Shown: piece after piece, positions 7,301-14,431 of the stretch | Numbering within the stretch: position 1 is the stretch's first letter | How the letters are laid out: each line of letters begins with the position of its first letter | Assembly: GCA_044450785.1 (NCBI GenBank) | Contig: JBIOJM010000151.1 | Span: 1-21,971 of the forward strand | Direction: 5' to 3' | DNA: 21,971 nucleotides | DNA from: JBIOJM01 sp044450785 | GTDB taxonomy: Bacteria > Planctomycetota > Planctomycetia > Isosphaerales > Isosphaeraceae | Position numbers and translations under genes: made by a program | Notes under the pieces: generated by a model | Told to the model about the DNA's origin: nothing | What the model saw: only the letters and a program-made list of their open reading frames with translations | The model's database searches: none

Positions 7301-8719
7301 CGGGTCTGGGATGCGGACTCCGGCGCCGAGCTGGCCTGTCTCCGCGGGCACGACGACGAGGTCAGCAGCGTGGCGTTCGACCGTGAGGGTCGCCGGATCG
7401 TCAGCGGGTCGGATGACAACACGGTGCGTGTCTGGGACGCGGCCTCAGGCGCGGAGCTGGCCTGCCTCCGTGGGCACGACCTCGCGGTCTTGAGCGTGGC
7501 GTTCGACCGGGATGGCCGCCGCATCGTCAGCGGGTCGAGGGACAAGACGTTGCGGGTATGGGACACGGACTCCGGCGCCGAGCTGGCCTGCCTCCGCGGG
7601 CACGACGATTGGGTATCGAGCGTGGCGTTCGACCGGGAGGGGCGGCGGATCGTCAGCGGGTCGGATGACGACACGGTGCGTGTCTGGGACGCGGCCTCGG
7701 GCGCCGAGCTGGCCTGCCTCCGCGGGCACGACGGCTCGGTCGAGAGCGTGGCGATCGACCGTGAGGGGCGGCGGATCGTCAGCGGGTCTTACGACAATAC
7801 GTTGCGTATCTGGGACGCGGCCTCCGGCTCCGAGCTGGCCTGCCTCCGCGGGCACGGGGGGCTGGTCTCGAGCGTGGCGTTCGACCGGGATGGCCGCCGC
7901 ATCGTCGGCGGGTCTTACGACAACACGGTGCTGGTCTGGGACGCGGCCTCCGGCGCTGAGCTGGCCTGCCTCCGCGGGCACGACGGCTGGGTCGAGAGCG
8001 TGGCGTTCGACCCGGAGGGGCGGCGGATCGTCAGTGGGTCGTTTGACGACACCGTGCGGGTCTGGGACGCGTCCTCAGGCGCCGAGCTGGCCTGCCTCCG
8101 CGGGCACGACGGCTGGGTCGAGAGCGTGGCGTTCGACCGGGAGGGGCGGCGGATCGTCAGCGGGTCGGCCGACAAGACGGTGCGGGTCTGGGACGCGGCC
8201 TCAGGCACCGAGCTGGCCTGCTTCCGCGGGCACGACCTCGCGGTCTGGAGCGTGTCGATCGACCGTGAGGGACGGCGCATCGTCAGCGGGTCGCACGACA
8301 AGACGGTGCGGGTCTGGGACGCCGACTCGGGCGCCGAACTGGCCTGCCTCCGCGGACACGAGGGTCCGGTCGAGAATGTGGTGTTCGACCATGAAGGCCG
8401 GCGGATCATCAGCGGGTCGTGGATCGACAAGACGGTGCGGGTGTGGGACGCGGCCACCGGCGACTGCCTGGAGGTGATTCAAGGGTTTGGGGACGTTGCA
8501 GCGATCGCCGCGCCGGCGAGCGTGTTTCCATGGCGGGCGATGAGCCGCAACCTGGAGACGGTGATCGAACCGGCGAGTGGTGGCGAGGCCGTCGCCTGGT
8601 TCCCGGCCGCACTGGAGCACCTCGCGACCCACCCCTCCGGCCGCATCTGGGCCGGCACGGTGAACAACCACCTTTGCATCATCAAACTCGAAGGCGAACC
8701 GGATCCGAAGCCATCGTGA
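4367..8719 (+). CDS. DUF4062 – STAND-type P-loop NTPase – WD40 protein
   Basis: The 1450-residue protein starts with a DUF4062 domain (residues 8-140: VFISSTFRDMHAERD, LRWGITEEES, LGERYGWVP). The same module is found at the N-terminus of animal NPHP3, TEP1 and NWD1-type proteins. A P-loop NTPase follows, with Walker A G300-PGGSGK-S307 and Walker B VIVLD416-AL, then a helical winged-helix-like region to about residue 850. Residues 858-1364 are 12 WD40 repeats, and a conserved tail matching the first WD40 gene ends the protein. STAND NTPases of this layout are signal-responsive switches: the propeller senses a ligand or partner and the NTPase oligomerises. GGAGG at 4350-4354 lies 12 bases upstream of the ATG. 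A 128-bp gap separates it from the Nudix–RelA/SpoT gene, so it may have its own promoter, although none is clear. A role as threat sensor for the locus is inference. Confidence 0.94.
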   Translation: MASTWQTARVFISSTFRDMHAERDHLVKVVFPELRERLLPHRIELIDIDLRWGITEEESRKDRVLDLCLELIDDCRPFFLGILGERYGWVPKTLSDAVKEKYGWVQHETGKSVTELEMLFGVLLIDPRMKGRSFFYFRDPKALDDVPEPARSEVYVETDPELIRKLAALKQKIRNVRDQGYPVFDGYPARWNQDATNRLAIDEKYKKGRLESLEAFGRRVKRDLWRGLCRRYPEIRRRRRLLLQRTQPEPAQVDPWAEERDIQERFIHSRLGVYVGRETLYHDLEIYADGSSKGPCLLTGPGGSGKSAALAKFVTDYQKSHDDVVVISHFIGASPRSASLRDTLERLCRELYERVLRTEHAARLASVPGTGEEAEKARQMIEQEYTIPQEIAPLVTTWRNFLKQIPMEHRAVIVLDALNQLEEADRARELWWLPHDFLSRVKVVVSAIVEPESQQADQDLLARAFVHRDKTHIRMEPLTDADRRAIIRQVPSIAAKTLSDSQVKAMLANPATDNPLYLRVAIEELRGFGSFEKLNDRIAALPAEGVSDETYTKGKFTPEAMRQAGDPVTALFTQVIQRLESDFSPPVVHDVLTLIASARRGLSERELQDLLADLPEADDLFPILRQLRPYLVNRNGLLGFFHGNLLQAVQRCYLATEDDCKAGHIRLAEFFEKQDPWRESLEEQGARSRWFPLTPRPTNVRRADELVWQWLEAKRWDNVSRTLLDLDFLEAKAEAGQVFDLVSDFTRAVERLPGNHSDRRNLRLISQAVGADIQSLARHHTTLFQCLWNRCWWYDCPAAAAHYDAPPGGWPAAGPPWSRPGDDRLATLLESWRAAKERRTPAFAWLRSLRPPPFPLGGAELACLRGHDDTVWSVAFDREGRRIVSGSRDNTVRVWDAASGAELACLRGHDDWVNTMAFDREGRRIVSGSEDDTVRVWDASSGAELACLRGHDGWVMSVAFDREGRRIVSGGGEFDKTVRVWDADSGAELACLRGHDDEVSSVAFDREGRRIVSGSDDNTVRVWDAASGAELACLRGHDLAVLSVAFDRDGRRIVSGSRDKTLRVWDTDSGAELACLRGHDDWVSSVAFDREGRRIVSGSDDDTVRVWDAASGAELACLRGHDGSVESVAIDREGRRIVSGSYDNTLRIWDAASGSELACLRGHGGLVSSVAFDRDGRRIVGGSYDNTVLVWDAASGAELACLRGHDGWVESVAFDPEGRRIVSGSFDDTVRVWDASSGAELACLRGHDGWVESVAFDREGRRIVSGSADKTVRVWDAASGTELACFRGHDLAVWSVSIDREGRRIVSGSHDKTVRVWDADSGAELACLRGHEGPVENVVFDHEGRRIISGSWIDKTVRVWDAATGDCLEVIQGFGDVAAIAAPASVFPWRAMSRNLETVIEPASGGEAVAWFPAALEHLATHPSGRIWAGTVNNHLCIIKLEGEPDPKPS
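6938..8458 (+). repeat. Tandem WD40-coding array, 12 units of 126 bp
   Basis: Twelve head-to-tail units encode GAELACLRGHD…SVAFDREGRRIVSG…TVRVWDAAS. Unit length is 126 bp except unit 3 (+2 codons) and unit 12 (+1 codon). Variation is concentrated at a few positions: after RGH (DDT, DDW, DGW, DLA, DGS, EGP), at the residue after the conserved V, and at the RDN/EDD/DDD/YDN/FDD/ADK/HDK site. These positions map to the top loops of propeller blades. Large open frames on other strands and frames across this region are by-products of the repeat. Confidence 0.95.
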
Positions 8720-8730
8720 GGAGACGCACC

Positions 8731-8802
8731 ATGACCCAGGCATCGGCCTCGCTCCCTTCAAGGAGGACCTTAATCACGGCTGACTGCGAGATGGACGGGT
8801 AA
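8731..8802 (+). CDS. Short ORF after the STAND gene, possible 5' remnant of a lost gene
   Basis: An ATG at 8731 is preceded by GAGGAGA with good spacing, overlapping the end of the WD40 gene region. The reading frame gives only 23 residues beginning MTQASASLPSRR before TAA. The good ribosome binding site and its position 12 bases after the STAND stop suggest that the next gene of the operon once began here and was then truncated. It could also be chance. No family is recognised. Confidence 0.25.
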   Translation: MTQASASLPSRRTLITADCEMDG

Positions 8803-9085
8803 GGGTTCTGCGCTTCCGTTCGGAGACGTCGCGCGTCATCTCCCGCCTCTTCAGCTCCAGCAAGATCACGTCGCAGATCAGGATGCGACCCGGAGGCCTG
8901 GCCGAGGCATCGCGCTGAATGAGGGTGCACAGATTCTTCTCTCTCGTGCCGGACGAGTTGCGGCTGTTTCACGCCGAGGAGCTCCGACTCCGTCGCGCCG
9001 GTGGGTCATCGACTTGCCCTTTCTTCCCGGGTGCCGCCTTTCTTACTGCGGCCCGACGGTTGACCAAGGCATGCGTTCTGAGATA
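8803..9085. other. Gene-free stretch between the signalling locus and the toxin–antitoxin remnant
   Basis: I see no convincing gene here. Short open frames exist on both strands but lack ribosome binding sites or recognisable motifs. No inverted repeats typical of an insertion sequence are evident. Given broken genes on both sides, it is probably decayed DNA at the edge of an accessory block. Confidence 0.5.
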
Positions 9086-9223
9086 TCACGTCTCATTCGG
9101 AATGAGCCAGTTTTCCTGTTCTAGATTTGGCACGCGCGCGAAGTCGTTGTCGGACGTGAGCAACACGAGGTCGTAACGAATTGCGACAACCGCGATGAGT
9201 GCATCGACTAGATCGCGCGCCAT
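9086..9223 (-). pseudogene. Truncated VapC-like PIN-domain toxin, C-terminal fragment
   Basis: Translated from ATG 9223 the 45-residue fragment reads MARDLVDALIAVVAIRYDLV and then LLTSDNDFARVPNLEQ. This is the C-terminal end of a PIN ribonuclease: the D-A-L-I-A helix and the LLTxDxDF strand carrying the last acidic metal ligands. The first two thirds of the domain are absent, including the N-terminal LDT catalytic aspartate. An in-frame stop lies only about 30 bases upstream, inside the antitoxin gene. The fragment should be inactive. It sits directly downstream of the antitoxin gene, where the partner toxin belongs. Confidence 0.65.
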
Positions 9224-9228
9224 CCGTT

Positions 9229-9573
9229 TTACCCCCCACGGCCCTCCGCGGCGTCATTGGCTCGCGTGATCGCCTTCAACTCGGCTCCCACGACCGACCA
9301 CTGACGCTTCCAACTCTCCAGATCGAAGCAGGGATCGCCAGGTGCGGCATTCAGCACGTCGGCCAGATTCGCTGTGGCGGGTCTGACCTGGGAGGGATTC
9401 GGCGCTGTGGCTTGAATTCTCGTGACGGCTTCGCGCGGAGTGACGGACTCAGATTCTTCCAAGGCCGCCGTCAAAATGCCGATCGCGAATTGCTCCACAC
9501 TAAGCTGTTGCTTCTTCGCCCTGCTCTCCAGTCCGGCAACCAAATCGTCATCAAGTGTAATCGTGATGGCCAT
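9229..9573 (-). CDS. VapB-like (ribbon-helix-helix type) antitoxin, partner toxin broken
   Basis: The 114-residue protein begins MAITITLDDDLVAGLESRAK and continues with KQQLSVEQFAIGILTAALEE. This beta-strand plus two-helix pattern is that of a ribbon-helix-helix DNA-binding antitoxin. A longer C-terminal part (about residues 55-114) would wrap the toxin. The start at 9573 is chosen over an upstream one at 9630 because GGGAG at 9581-9585 lies seven bases before it on this strand, and because the family fold starts there. Such antitoxins neutralise the toxin and repress their own operon. Here the downstream PIN gene is only a fragment, so the antitoxin is orphaned. Confidence 0.75.
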   Translation of the reverse strand: MAITITLDDDLVAGLESRAKKQQLSVEQFAIGILTAALEESESVTPREAVTRIQATAPNPSQVRPATANLADVLNAAPGDPCFDLESWKRQWSVVGAELKAITRANDAAEGRGG

Positions 9574-10019
9574 CTTGTGTCTCCCAAGCTGGTCGAGCCG
9601 ACCGGGGTCAGGGCCGATACACCGCATCATTCAGGTCAAAACTCATTGTACGCTTGCCAGCCCCAGAACTGAACCAGCGTGTTCCTTTGATGGAACGCCC
9701 AAACATCAAATCGTCGGCTCTCCCTTGACGAGATCCACGGTTCCGGCTATCCTCCCGGCCGATTGTCCCGTCACATGCATGTCTCGAGTTCCGCGAAGCA
9801 GGTCCGGTCCAGACGCGGCTCAGGTGCCCTCCGCGATCGAGTTGGGGCGTCTCCGAGGGGTGGGACGTCGCCCGGGCGGTGATTTGTCCGGAGTCCGGTT
9901 CGCGGCCGGTGGACGGGTTCGCATGTCTCTCGGTTTCGAGATGGGGAGGGCCGGTGAATCGGGAGACGTCCCGAGCAGGCCCTCCGCGGAAAATCGCCGA
10001 CCGTTCTGGGGGAGGAACC
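9574..10019. other. Divergent intergenic region between the antitoxin and the LptD-like gene
   Basis: Apart from the promoter at 9725-9753 and ribosome binding sites at its two edges I see no gene. The plus-strand open frame from 9879 runs into the LptD-like gene, but its first 47 codons lack a ribosome binding site and do not resemble a signal peptide. They are treated here as leader. Confidence 0.5.
9725..9753 (+). promoter_or_regulatory. Sigma70-like promoter upstream of the LptD-like gene
   Basis: TTGACG at 9725-9730 and TATCCT at 9748-9753 are separated by exactly 17 bases. This is a strong match in a GC-rich background and it points toward the LptD-like gene. Transcription would begin around 9760, giving a leader of about 260 bases before GTG 10020. 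Confidence 0.5.
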
Positions 10020-13000
10020 GTGCGAGGAGACGCGCGATCCAGTCGCCGCTCACATCGCGGCGTGTGGCTTGGGCTCATCCTCGCGTCAGGGATGGTGCGC
10101 GCATTGTCGGCTCAGGAGAGGCCCGATGACACCGCCTCGTCCCGGCTCGCCGATCCCATCGACCTGGCCGCGAGCCGAGTGACCGCGTGGAACGCACCTG
10201 ACGGGCGCTGGGTCCACCTCTACGGCGACTCCTCGATCCTCCAGGGTGTCGAAGGCATCCGGGCGCGCGAGGCCGTCGTCCGGGTCATCGACGTGTCGAC
10301 CGCAACCGACAAGATATCGCAGGTCGAGGTCTATGCCGAGGGCCAGGTCCGCGTGGCCGGCAACGAGGGCCCAGCCCGATCCAGCTTCCACGTCGTGTTT
10401 CGAACAGCCGAGGTCCGGCTCAAGTGTTATCATCCCTCTGGCCCGACAACGCCGAAAGAGCCGCCCTGGAATTTGCAAATCGTCCGGCGCTCGGGATTCC
10501 GTGTGCCGAAACCCGCCGTCGCCGAGCAGAAGGGCGAGGGCCCAGGGCCCATCGTGGGGCAGGGGCCCGCGGCCGTGGACGATCCAGCTCAGGCCGGGGC
10601 CGAACCGGGCGCGGCGGCACCAACGGCCGTCCCCGGCCCGGATCAGACGGCCCGGCGCGGACGCTCGGACGCGGCCGGCACCGGAGCGGGAGCCGGAGCA
10701 TACCGCCCGGCGACTCCCAAGCTCGACCCAATGGTCCAGCCGGCACAATTCACCAGGAATTCCGTTCCTGACTCAGCGACGGCTGGTGGGCCGAGCCCGG
10801 TGAACGATCCTCAGGTTCAGCGGACGAGAGCGCAGCAGCCGCCGGCGGTTGGCGGCCAGCCTCCCGTCGTGGACTTGCCGCCGATCGAAGGCGCGCCCGA
10901 GGTCCAGGTGCCGAACCTCTCGCCGAACCGGGACGACCTGCCGCCGAACATCCAGCCTCTGCCCGGCACGGACGGCGCACTCTCCGTGCCCGTCCTGCCG
11001 GGCGGCGTCCCGGGGCAGGGGGCACGGAGCGCCCCGGGTTCCGCCACTCCTCGTCCCCCGATTGTGCCCATCATGCCGGGAAGCCAGCGCGCGACGACCC
11101 TCTTCCCACGGAGCGGACGAAAGCTGGAAATCCGGCTGCTCGCCAAGACCCCTGAGGGAGTGGAGACCTGGGTCTGCCGCGGTGGCATCAATCTCGTGAC
11201 CCGCGCCCCCCGGTTCGGCACCATCGACATCGAGGCGGACGAGGCCGTGATCTGGCGCGGTCCCGCGCCGAAGAAGGGTGAACCCGTCGTGGGAGAGAAC
11301 GGCGAGACCTGGGTCGACGACGCCAGGCAGCCGATGGAAGTCTACCTCGAAGGCAACGTGGTCCTCCGCCAGGACGAAAACAAGTTCGCGGGCAAGGGCG
11401 ATCAGCGCACCGTTCGCGCACCCCGCCTTTATTACGACTTCCTCACCGACCGCATGCTGGCGCCGAATGCGGAAATCGACCTGTACGCTCCCTCACTGCT
11501 GGCCCCGGTCTCGGTCAAATCGCCCCGGCTCGAGCAGTTCCGGTCCCTGGTGCCCCTGCCCAACGGGACGTACACCCTCGCCGAGCAGCCCGAGATCCGC
11601 CTCCAGCCGTCGACGATGACCGGCAGCCGATTCCCCAACCCGGGCTACAAGATCACCAGCAGCTCGATCGATTTGACCCGGTACGCGCGGCCGCTCACCA
11701 ATCCCAACACGGGCAAGGAAGCCGGCGACCCGAACGACCTCAACTCGACGCCCGAGGAGATCATCTGGCGGGTGGATGCCCGCCAGAACTTTTATTACAT
11801 GGGGCCCTTCCCCGCCTTCTACTGGCCGCACGTCGTCACCGACCTCGACGACCTCGAGCCGCCGCTTCGCATGATCGGCTTCAACACGAACAACTACTTT
11901 GGGCAGCAATTGAAGACGTACTGGAACGGCTTCCGGCTCCTCGGGGAGCGCCGGCCCAAGTGGATCGACATCTGGAACATCGACGTCGACTACTTGAGTG
12001 CCCGGACCAAGCAGTTCCCGGCCCTCGGGAGCGAGATGGGCTGGTACGGCACCGATCTGATCCGTGACCTGACCGATCCGTACCATAAGGATCCCAAGCC
12101 CGCGGATCACATCACCAAGAACTACTTCGGCTACTTCGATATCTGGGGCTTGAAGGATTCGGGGATCGACGTACTGGGCACGGGGCCGGCGATCGTGACC
12201 AACGGGCCGCCCGGCGCGGGCAAGGCCGGGCTCCAGCGCGGCTCCGATCCTCCCTTTCAGGAGGATCGAGGACGGTTGACTTTCCGCCACAATCAGCGGT
12301 TCCTTCCCGAGGACGAAGAACACGACTTCGAGGAGCTGCGGCTCCAGGTCGAAGTCGGCTATGCCTCCGACCGCAATTTCATCGAGGAATATTACAAAAG
12401 GCTTTTCGACACCGGGTTGGACCAGGAAACGCTGATTTACGGGATCTGGCAGAAGGACAACCAGTACGCCAACATCTGGGCCGAGGCCAACCTGCAGAGC
12501 TGGTACACCGACACACAATGGCTGCCGCGGGCCGACTACTACCGCCTGGGCGACTCGCTCTTCTCGAACATGTTCACTTACTACCAACACACGGGCATGG
12601 ATTACGCCACCATCCACACCGACGTCATGGTGAACAACCCCAATCTTTTCGCATTTCTGCCCTATGACCCGATCTCGAACACGACGGGGACGTTCTCGTC
12701 CGGGCGGTTCTACACCAGCCACGAGCTGGACATGCCTTTGAATATCGGGAACGTGGTCCGCTTTGTCCCGTACGTTCAGGGTCAGGCGGTGGGGTGGACG
12801 GACCAGCTCGGCGGCGGCCCGCTCGGGCATTTGCCCACGGGAGCGATGGGGCGATACTGGGGCGCGGCGGGCCTGCGCGGCGAGTTCACCGCCTACAAGC
12901 TTTACCCCGCTGTTGAAAGCGACCTCTGGAACGTCCACGGCCTCAACAACAAGATCAGCCTCTTCTTCGACGCCCGCGCGGCGGCTTCCAACGTGAAGCT

Positions 13001-13832
13001 CAACAACATCGCTGTTCAGGACGACCTCGACGATAATACTTACGAGTATGTGCGGAGATACCTGGCCCTCACCAGCTTCACGGGTGGCATGCTGCCGTTC
13101 CCGTACGATCCCCGGCACTTGATCTTGCGCCAGACGTTGTCGCCGATCACCGGCACGACCGACGTCCAGTCCTCGATCGACACGGTTCAGTTGGGAATCC
13201 ACCAGCGGCTGCAGACCAAGCGTGGTCCCGTCGGCCGCCGCCGGATCGTCGATTACATGACTTTGGATGCGACGACCACGTTTTTTCCCGACGCCGCCCG
13301 CGACAACTTCGGCACTCCCTGGGGCCAGGCGATGTACAACTGGCAGTGGTACATCGGCGATCGGACGAGCATCGTCTCCGCCGGCTGGTTCGATTTCTTC
13401 AAGCTGGTCGGCAGCTCCCCACTGGTCAACAACAACGTGCAGGGATACAACCCCAATGGGTTGAACATCATCACGTCGGGGATCTCGATCAGCCGGCCGC
13501 CGCGATCCAACATTTATATGGGCTATTCGATCATCGACACCGGTCCGATCAAGACCTCGGCACTCAACATGAGCATGAGCTACTGGCTCAGCCCGAAGTG
13601 GTATGGCACGTTTTCGGAGTCGTACGACTTCGGCAACGCGGTCTCGTTAGGGTCGATGTTCTCGTTTACCCGGATTGGGGCCGATTATTTGACCACCGTC
13701 GGCCTGACAGTGGACCCGCAGCGAAACAGTTACATGTTCGCGTTCCAGGTCACTCCGCGGCTCCCAATGGCTAGGTCCGGAGCGACCTCCGGCCTGGGGA
13801 GCTTTGACACGCGGTTTGCTCCCACCCAGTGA
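10020..13832 (+). CDS. lptD: LptD/OstA-like outer-membrane LPS-assembly protein
   Basis: The chosen start, GTG 10020, follows GGAGG (10011-10015). It leaves a normal signal peptide: RRSHR, hydrophobic core about residues 15-25, and a likely cut after ALSA at residue 31. The mature 1270-residue protein has OstA-like beta segments at about 64-115 (VHLYGDSSILQG…VEVYAEGQVRV). A Pro/Gly/Ala-rich low-complexity stretch covers about 165-365. More OstA-like sequence follows at about 366-490 (LEGNVVLRQDENKFAGKGDQ, RAPRLYYDFLTDRMLAPNAE). From about residue 620 the C-terminal part is rich in aromatic/polar alternation, as in an LptD beta-barrel. LptD inserts lipopolysaccharide into the outer leaflet of the outer membrane. 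The family call is confident. Exact equivalence to proteobacterial LptD is less certain because planctomycete versions are longer. An upstream start at 9879 is possible but has no ribosome binding site. Confidence 0.85.
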   Translation: MRGDARSSRRSHRGVWLGLILASGMVRALSAQERPDDTASSRLADPIDLAASRVTAWNAPDGRWVHLYGDSSILQGVEGIRAREAVVRVIDVSTATDKISQVEVYAEGQVRVAGNEGPARSSFHVVFRTAEVRLKCYHPSGPTTPKEPPWNLQIVRRSGFRVPKPAVAEQKGEGPGPIVGQGPAAVDDPAQAGAEPGAAAPTAVPGPDQTARRGRSDAAGTGAGAGAYRPATPKLDPMVQPAQFTRNSVPDSATAGGPSPVNDPQVQRTRAQQPPAVGGQPPVVDLPPIEGAPEVQVPNLSPNRDDLPPNIQPLPGTDGALSVPVLPGGVPGQGARSAPGSATPRPPIVPIMPGSQRATTLFPRSGRKLEIRLLAKTPEGVETWVCRGGINLVTRAPRFGTIDIEADEAVIWRGPAPKKGEPVVGENGETWVDDARQPMEVYLEGNVVLRQDENKFAGKGDQRTVRAPRLYYDFLTDRMLAPNAEIDLYAPSLLAPVSVKSPRLEQFRSLVPLPNGTYTLAEQPEIRLQPSTMTGSRFPNPGYKITSSSIDLTRYARPLTNPNTGKEAGDPNDLNSTPEEIIWRVDARQNFYYMGPFPAFYWPHVVTDLDDLEPPLRMIGFNTNNYFGQQLKTYWNGFRLLGERRPKWIDIWNIDVDYLSARTKQFPALGSEMGWYGTDLIRDLTDPYHKDPKPADHITKNYFGYFDIWGLKDSGIDVLGTGPAIVTNGPPGAGKAGLQRGSDPPFQEDRGRLTFRHNQRFLPEDEEHDFEELRLQVEVGYASDRNFIEEYYKRLFDTGLDQETLIYGIWQKDNQYANIWAEANLQSWYTDTQWLPRADYYRLGDSLFSNMFTYYQHTGMDYATIHTDVMVNNPNLFAFLPYDPISNTTGTFSSGRFYTSHELDMPLNIGNVVRFVPYVQGQAVGWTDQLGGGPLGHLPTGAMGRYWGAAGLRGEFTAYKLYPAVESDLWNVHGLNNKISLFFDARAAASNVKLNNIAVQDDLDDNTYEYVRRYLALTSFTGGMLPFPYDPRHLILRQTLSPITGTTDVQSSIDTVQLGIHQRLQTKRGPVGRRRIVDYMTLDATTTFFPDAARDNFGTPWGQAMYNWQWYIGDRTSIVSAGWFDFFKLVGSSPLVNNNVQGYNPNGLNIITSGISISRPPRSNIYMGYSIIDTGPIKTSALNMSMSYWLSPKWYGTFSESYDFGNAVSLGSMFSFTRIGADYLTTVGLTVDPQRNSYMFAFQVTPRLPMARSGATSGLGSFDTRFAPTQ

Positions 13833-13862
13833 CCTGTCATGATCGGCGAGGGGGCGGCAACC

Positions 13863-14378
13863 ATGAACGACGTGGGACAGCAGAGCGAGACCGGCATGGC
13901 CAGCACGACGGTCGACGTCGAGCCGGCCTTGCTCGCCCAGCCGGCTCCCGGCCTAGACGACCGCGCAAGGGCGCTCGATGCGCCCTCGGACCAGACGGCC
14001 CAGGCCGATCGCCGCAATACCCGCGGCAAGCTCGCGGCGGGCTGGCGGGGCCTCAAGTCGGCGATCCGGGGCGACTCCAGCTTCTTTGCCCACGGCTATC
14101 GGGGCACGCTGATCGCGATCACGGCCGCACTCCTGGGAATCGATCAACGCGGCTGGTGCCTGCTGGTTCTCGGGGCCTCGCTGGTCTTGATCGCGGAGCT
14201 GGCCCATAGCGCGGTTGACACCCTGGCGCGCGCCGTCGGCGATCCCGAAGAGCCGAGGCTGAAGACGGCGCGGGAAATCGCCGCTGCGGCCGTGCTCGTG
14301 GCTGCATTCGGCTCGGGCGCGGTCACCTTGACCGTCCTCTCCTGGAAATTCGCCGAGCTTCTCGCCGGCGGTTCGTGA
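13863..14378 (+). CDS. Divergent DgkA-family membrane protein (diacylglycerol/undecaprenol kinase-like)
   Basis: The protein has an approximately 75-residue polar N-terminus, then three hydrophobic segments (about 80-93, 97-111, 138-160). The signature region ELAHSAVDTLARAVGDPEEP followed by RLKTAREIAAAAVL lines up with the DgkA pattern E-x-x-N-[ST]-A-[IV]-E…A-K-D-[ILM]-x-x-x-A-V-L. At the catalytic positions it has His115 for Asn, Asp119 for Glu, Arg137 for Lys and Glu138 for Asp. Activity is therefore doubtful or altered. DgkA enzymes phosphorylate membrane lipid alcohols. GAGGGGG about nine bases upstream supports ATG 13863 over ATG 13839. The gene begins 30 bases after the LptD-like gene on the same strand, so co-transcription in an envelope-related unit is likely. 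Confidence 0.7.
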   Translation: MNDVGQQSETGMASTTVDVEPALLAQPAPGLDDRARALDAPSDQTAQADRRNTRGKLAAGWRGLKSAIRGDSSFFAHGYRGTLIAITAALLGIDQRGWCLLVLGASLVLIAELAHSAVDTLARAVGDPEEPRLKTAREIAAAAVLVAAFGSGAVTLTVLSWKFAELLAGGS

Positions 14379-14431
14379 CCGATAATTCACTTGACGTGGG
14401 CGATTGATTTCGTTTCTTATGAAGAGGACGA

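Noticed and set aside
6938..8458. CRISPR-like appearance of regularly spaced identical blocks
   Set aside because: The period is 126 bp, the units are in one open reading frame and encode WD40 blades; there are no spacers.
6772..8477. Several 100-320-codon open frames in other frames across the WD40 array
   Set aside because: They are repetitive by-products of the 126-bp coding repeat, whose unit length is a multiple of three, so all six frames repeat without stops.
8682..8972. Minus-strand 96-codon open frame after the STAND gene
   Set aside because: It overlaps the STAND gene end, has no ribosome binding site and no recognisable motif.
11493..13202. Long minus-strand open frame (569 codons) opposite the LptD-like gene
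   Set aside because: It is antisense to a well-supported gene, its sequence is Val/Gly/Asp-rich without motifs, and it is explained by high-GC codon structure.
14392..14424. TTGACG…TATGAA as promoter for the hypothetical gene
   Set aside because: The spacer is 21 bases, too long for a normal sigma70 promoter, and the -10 would overlap the ribosome binding site region.
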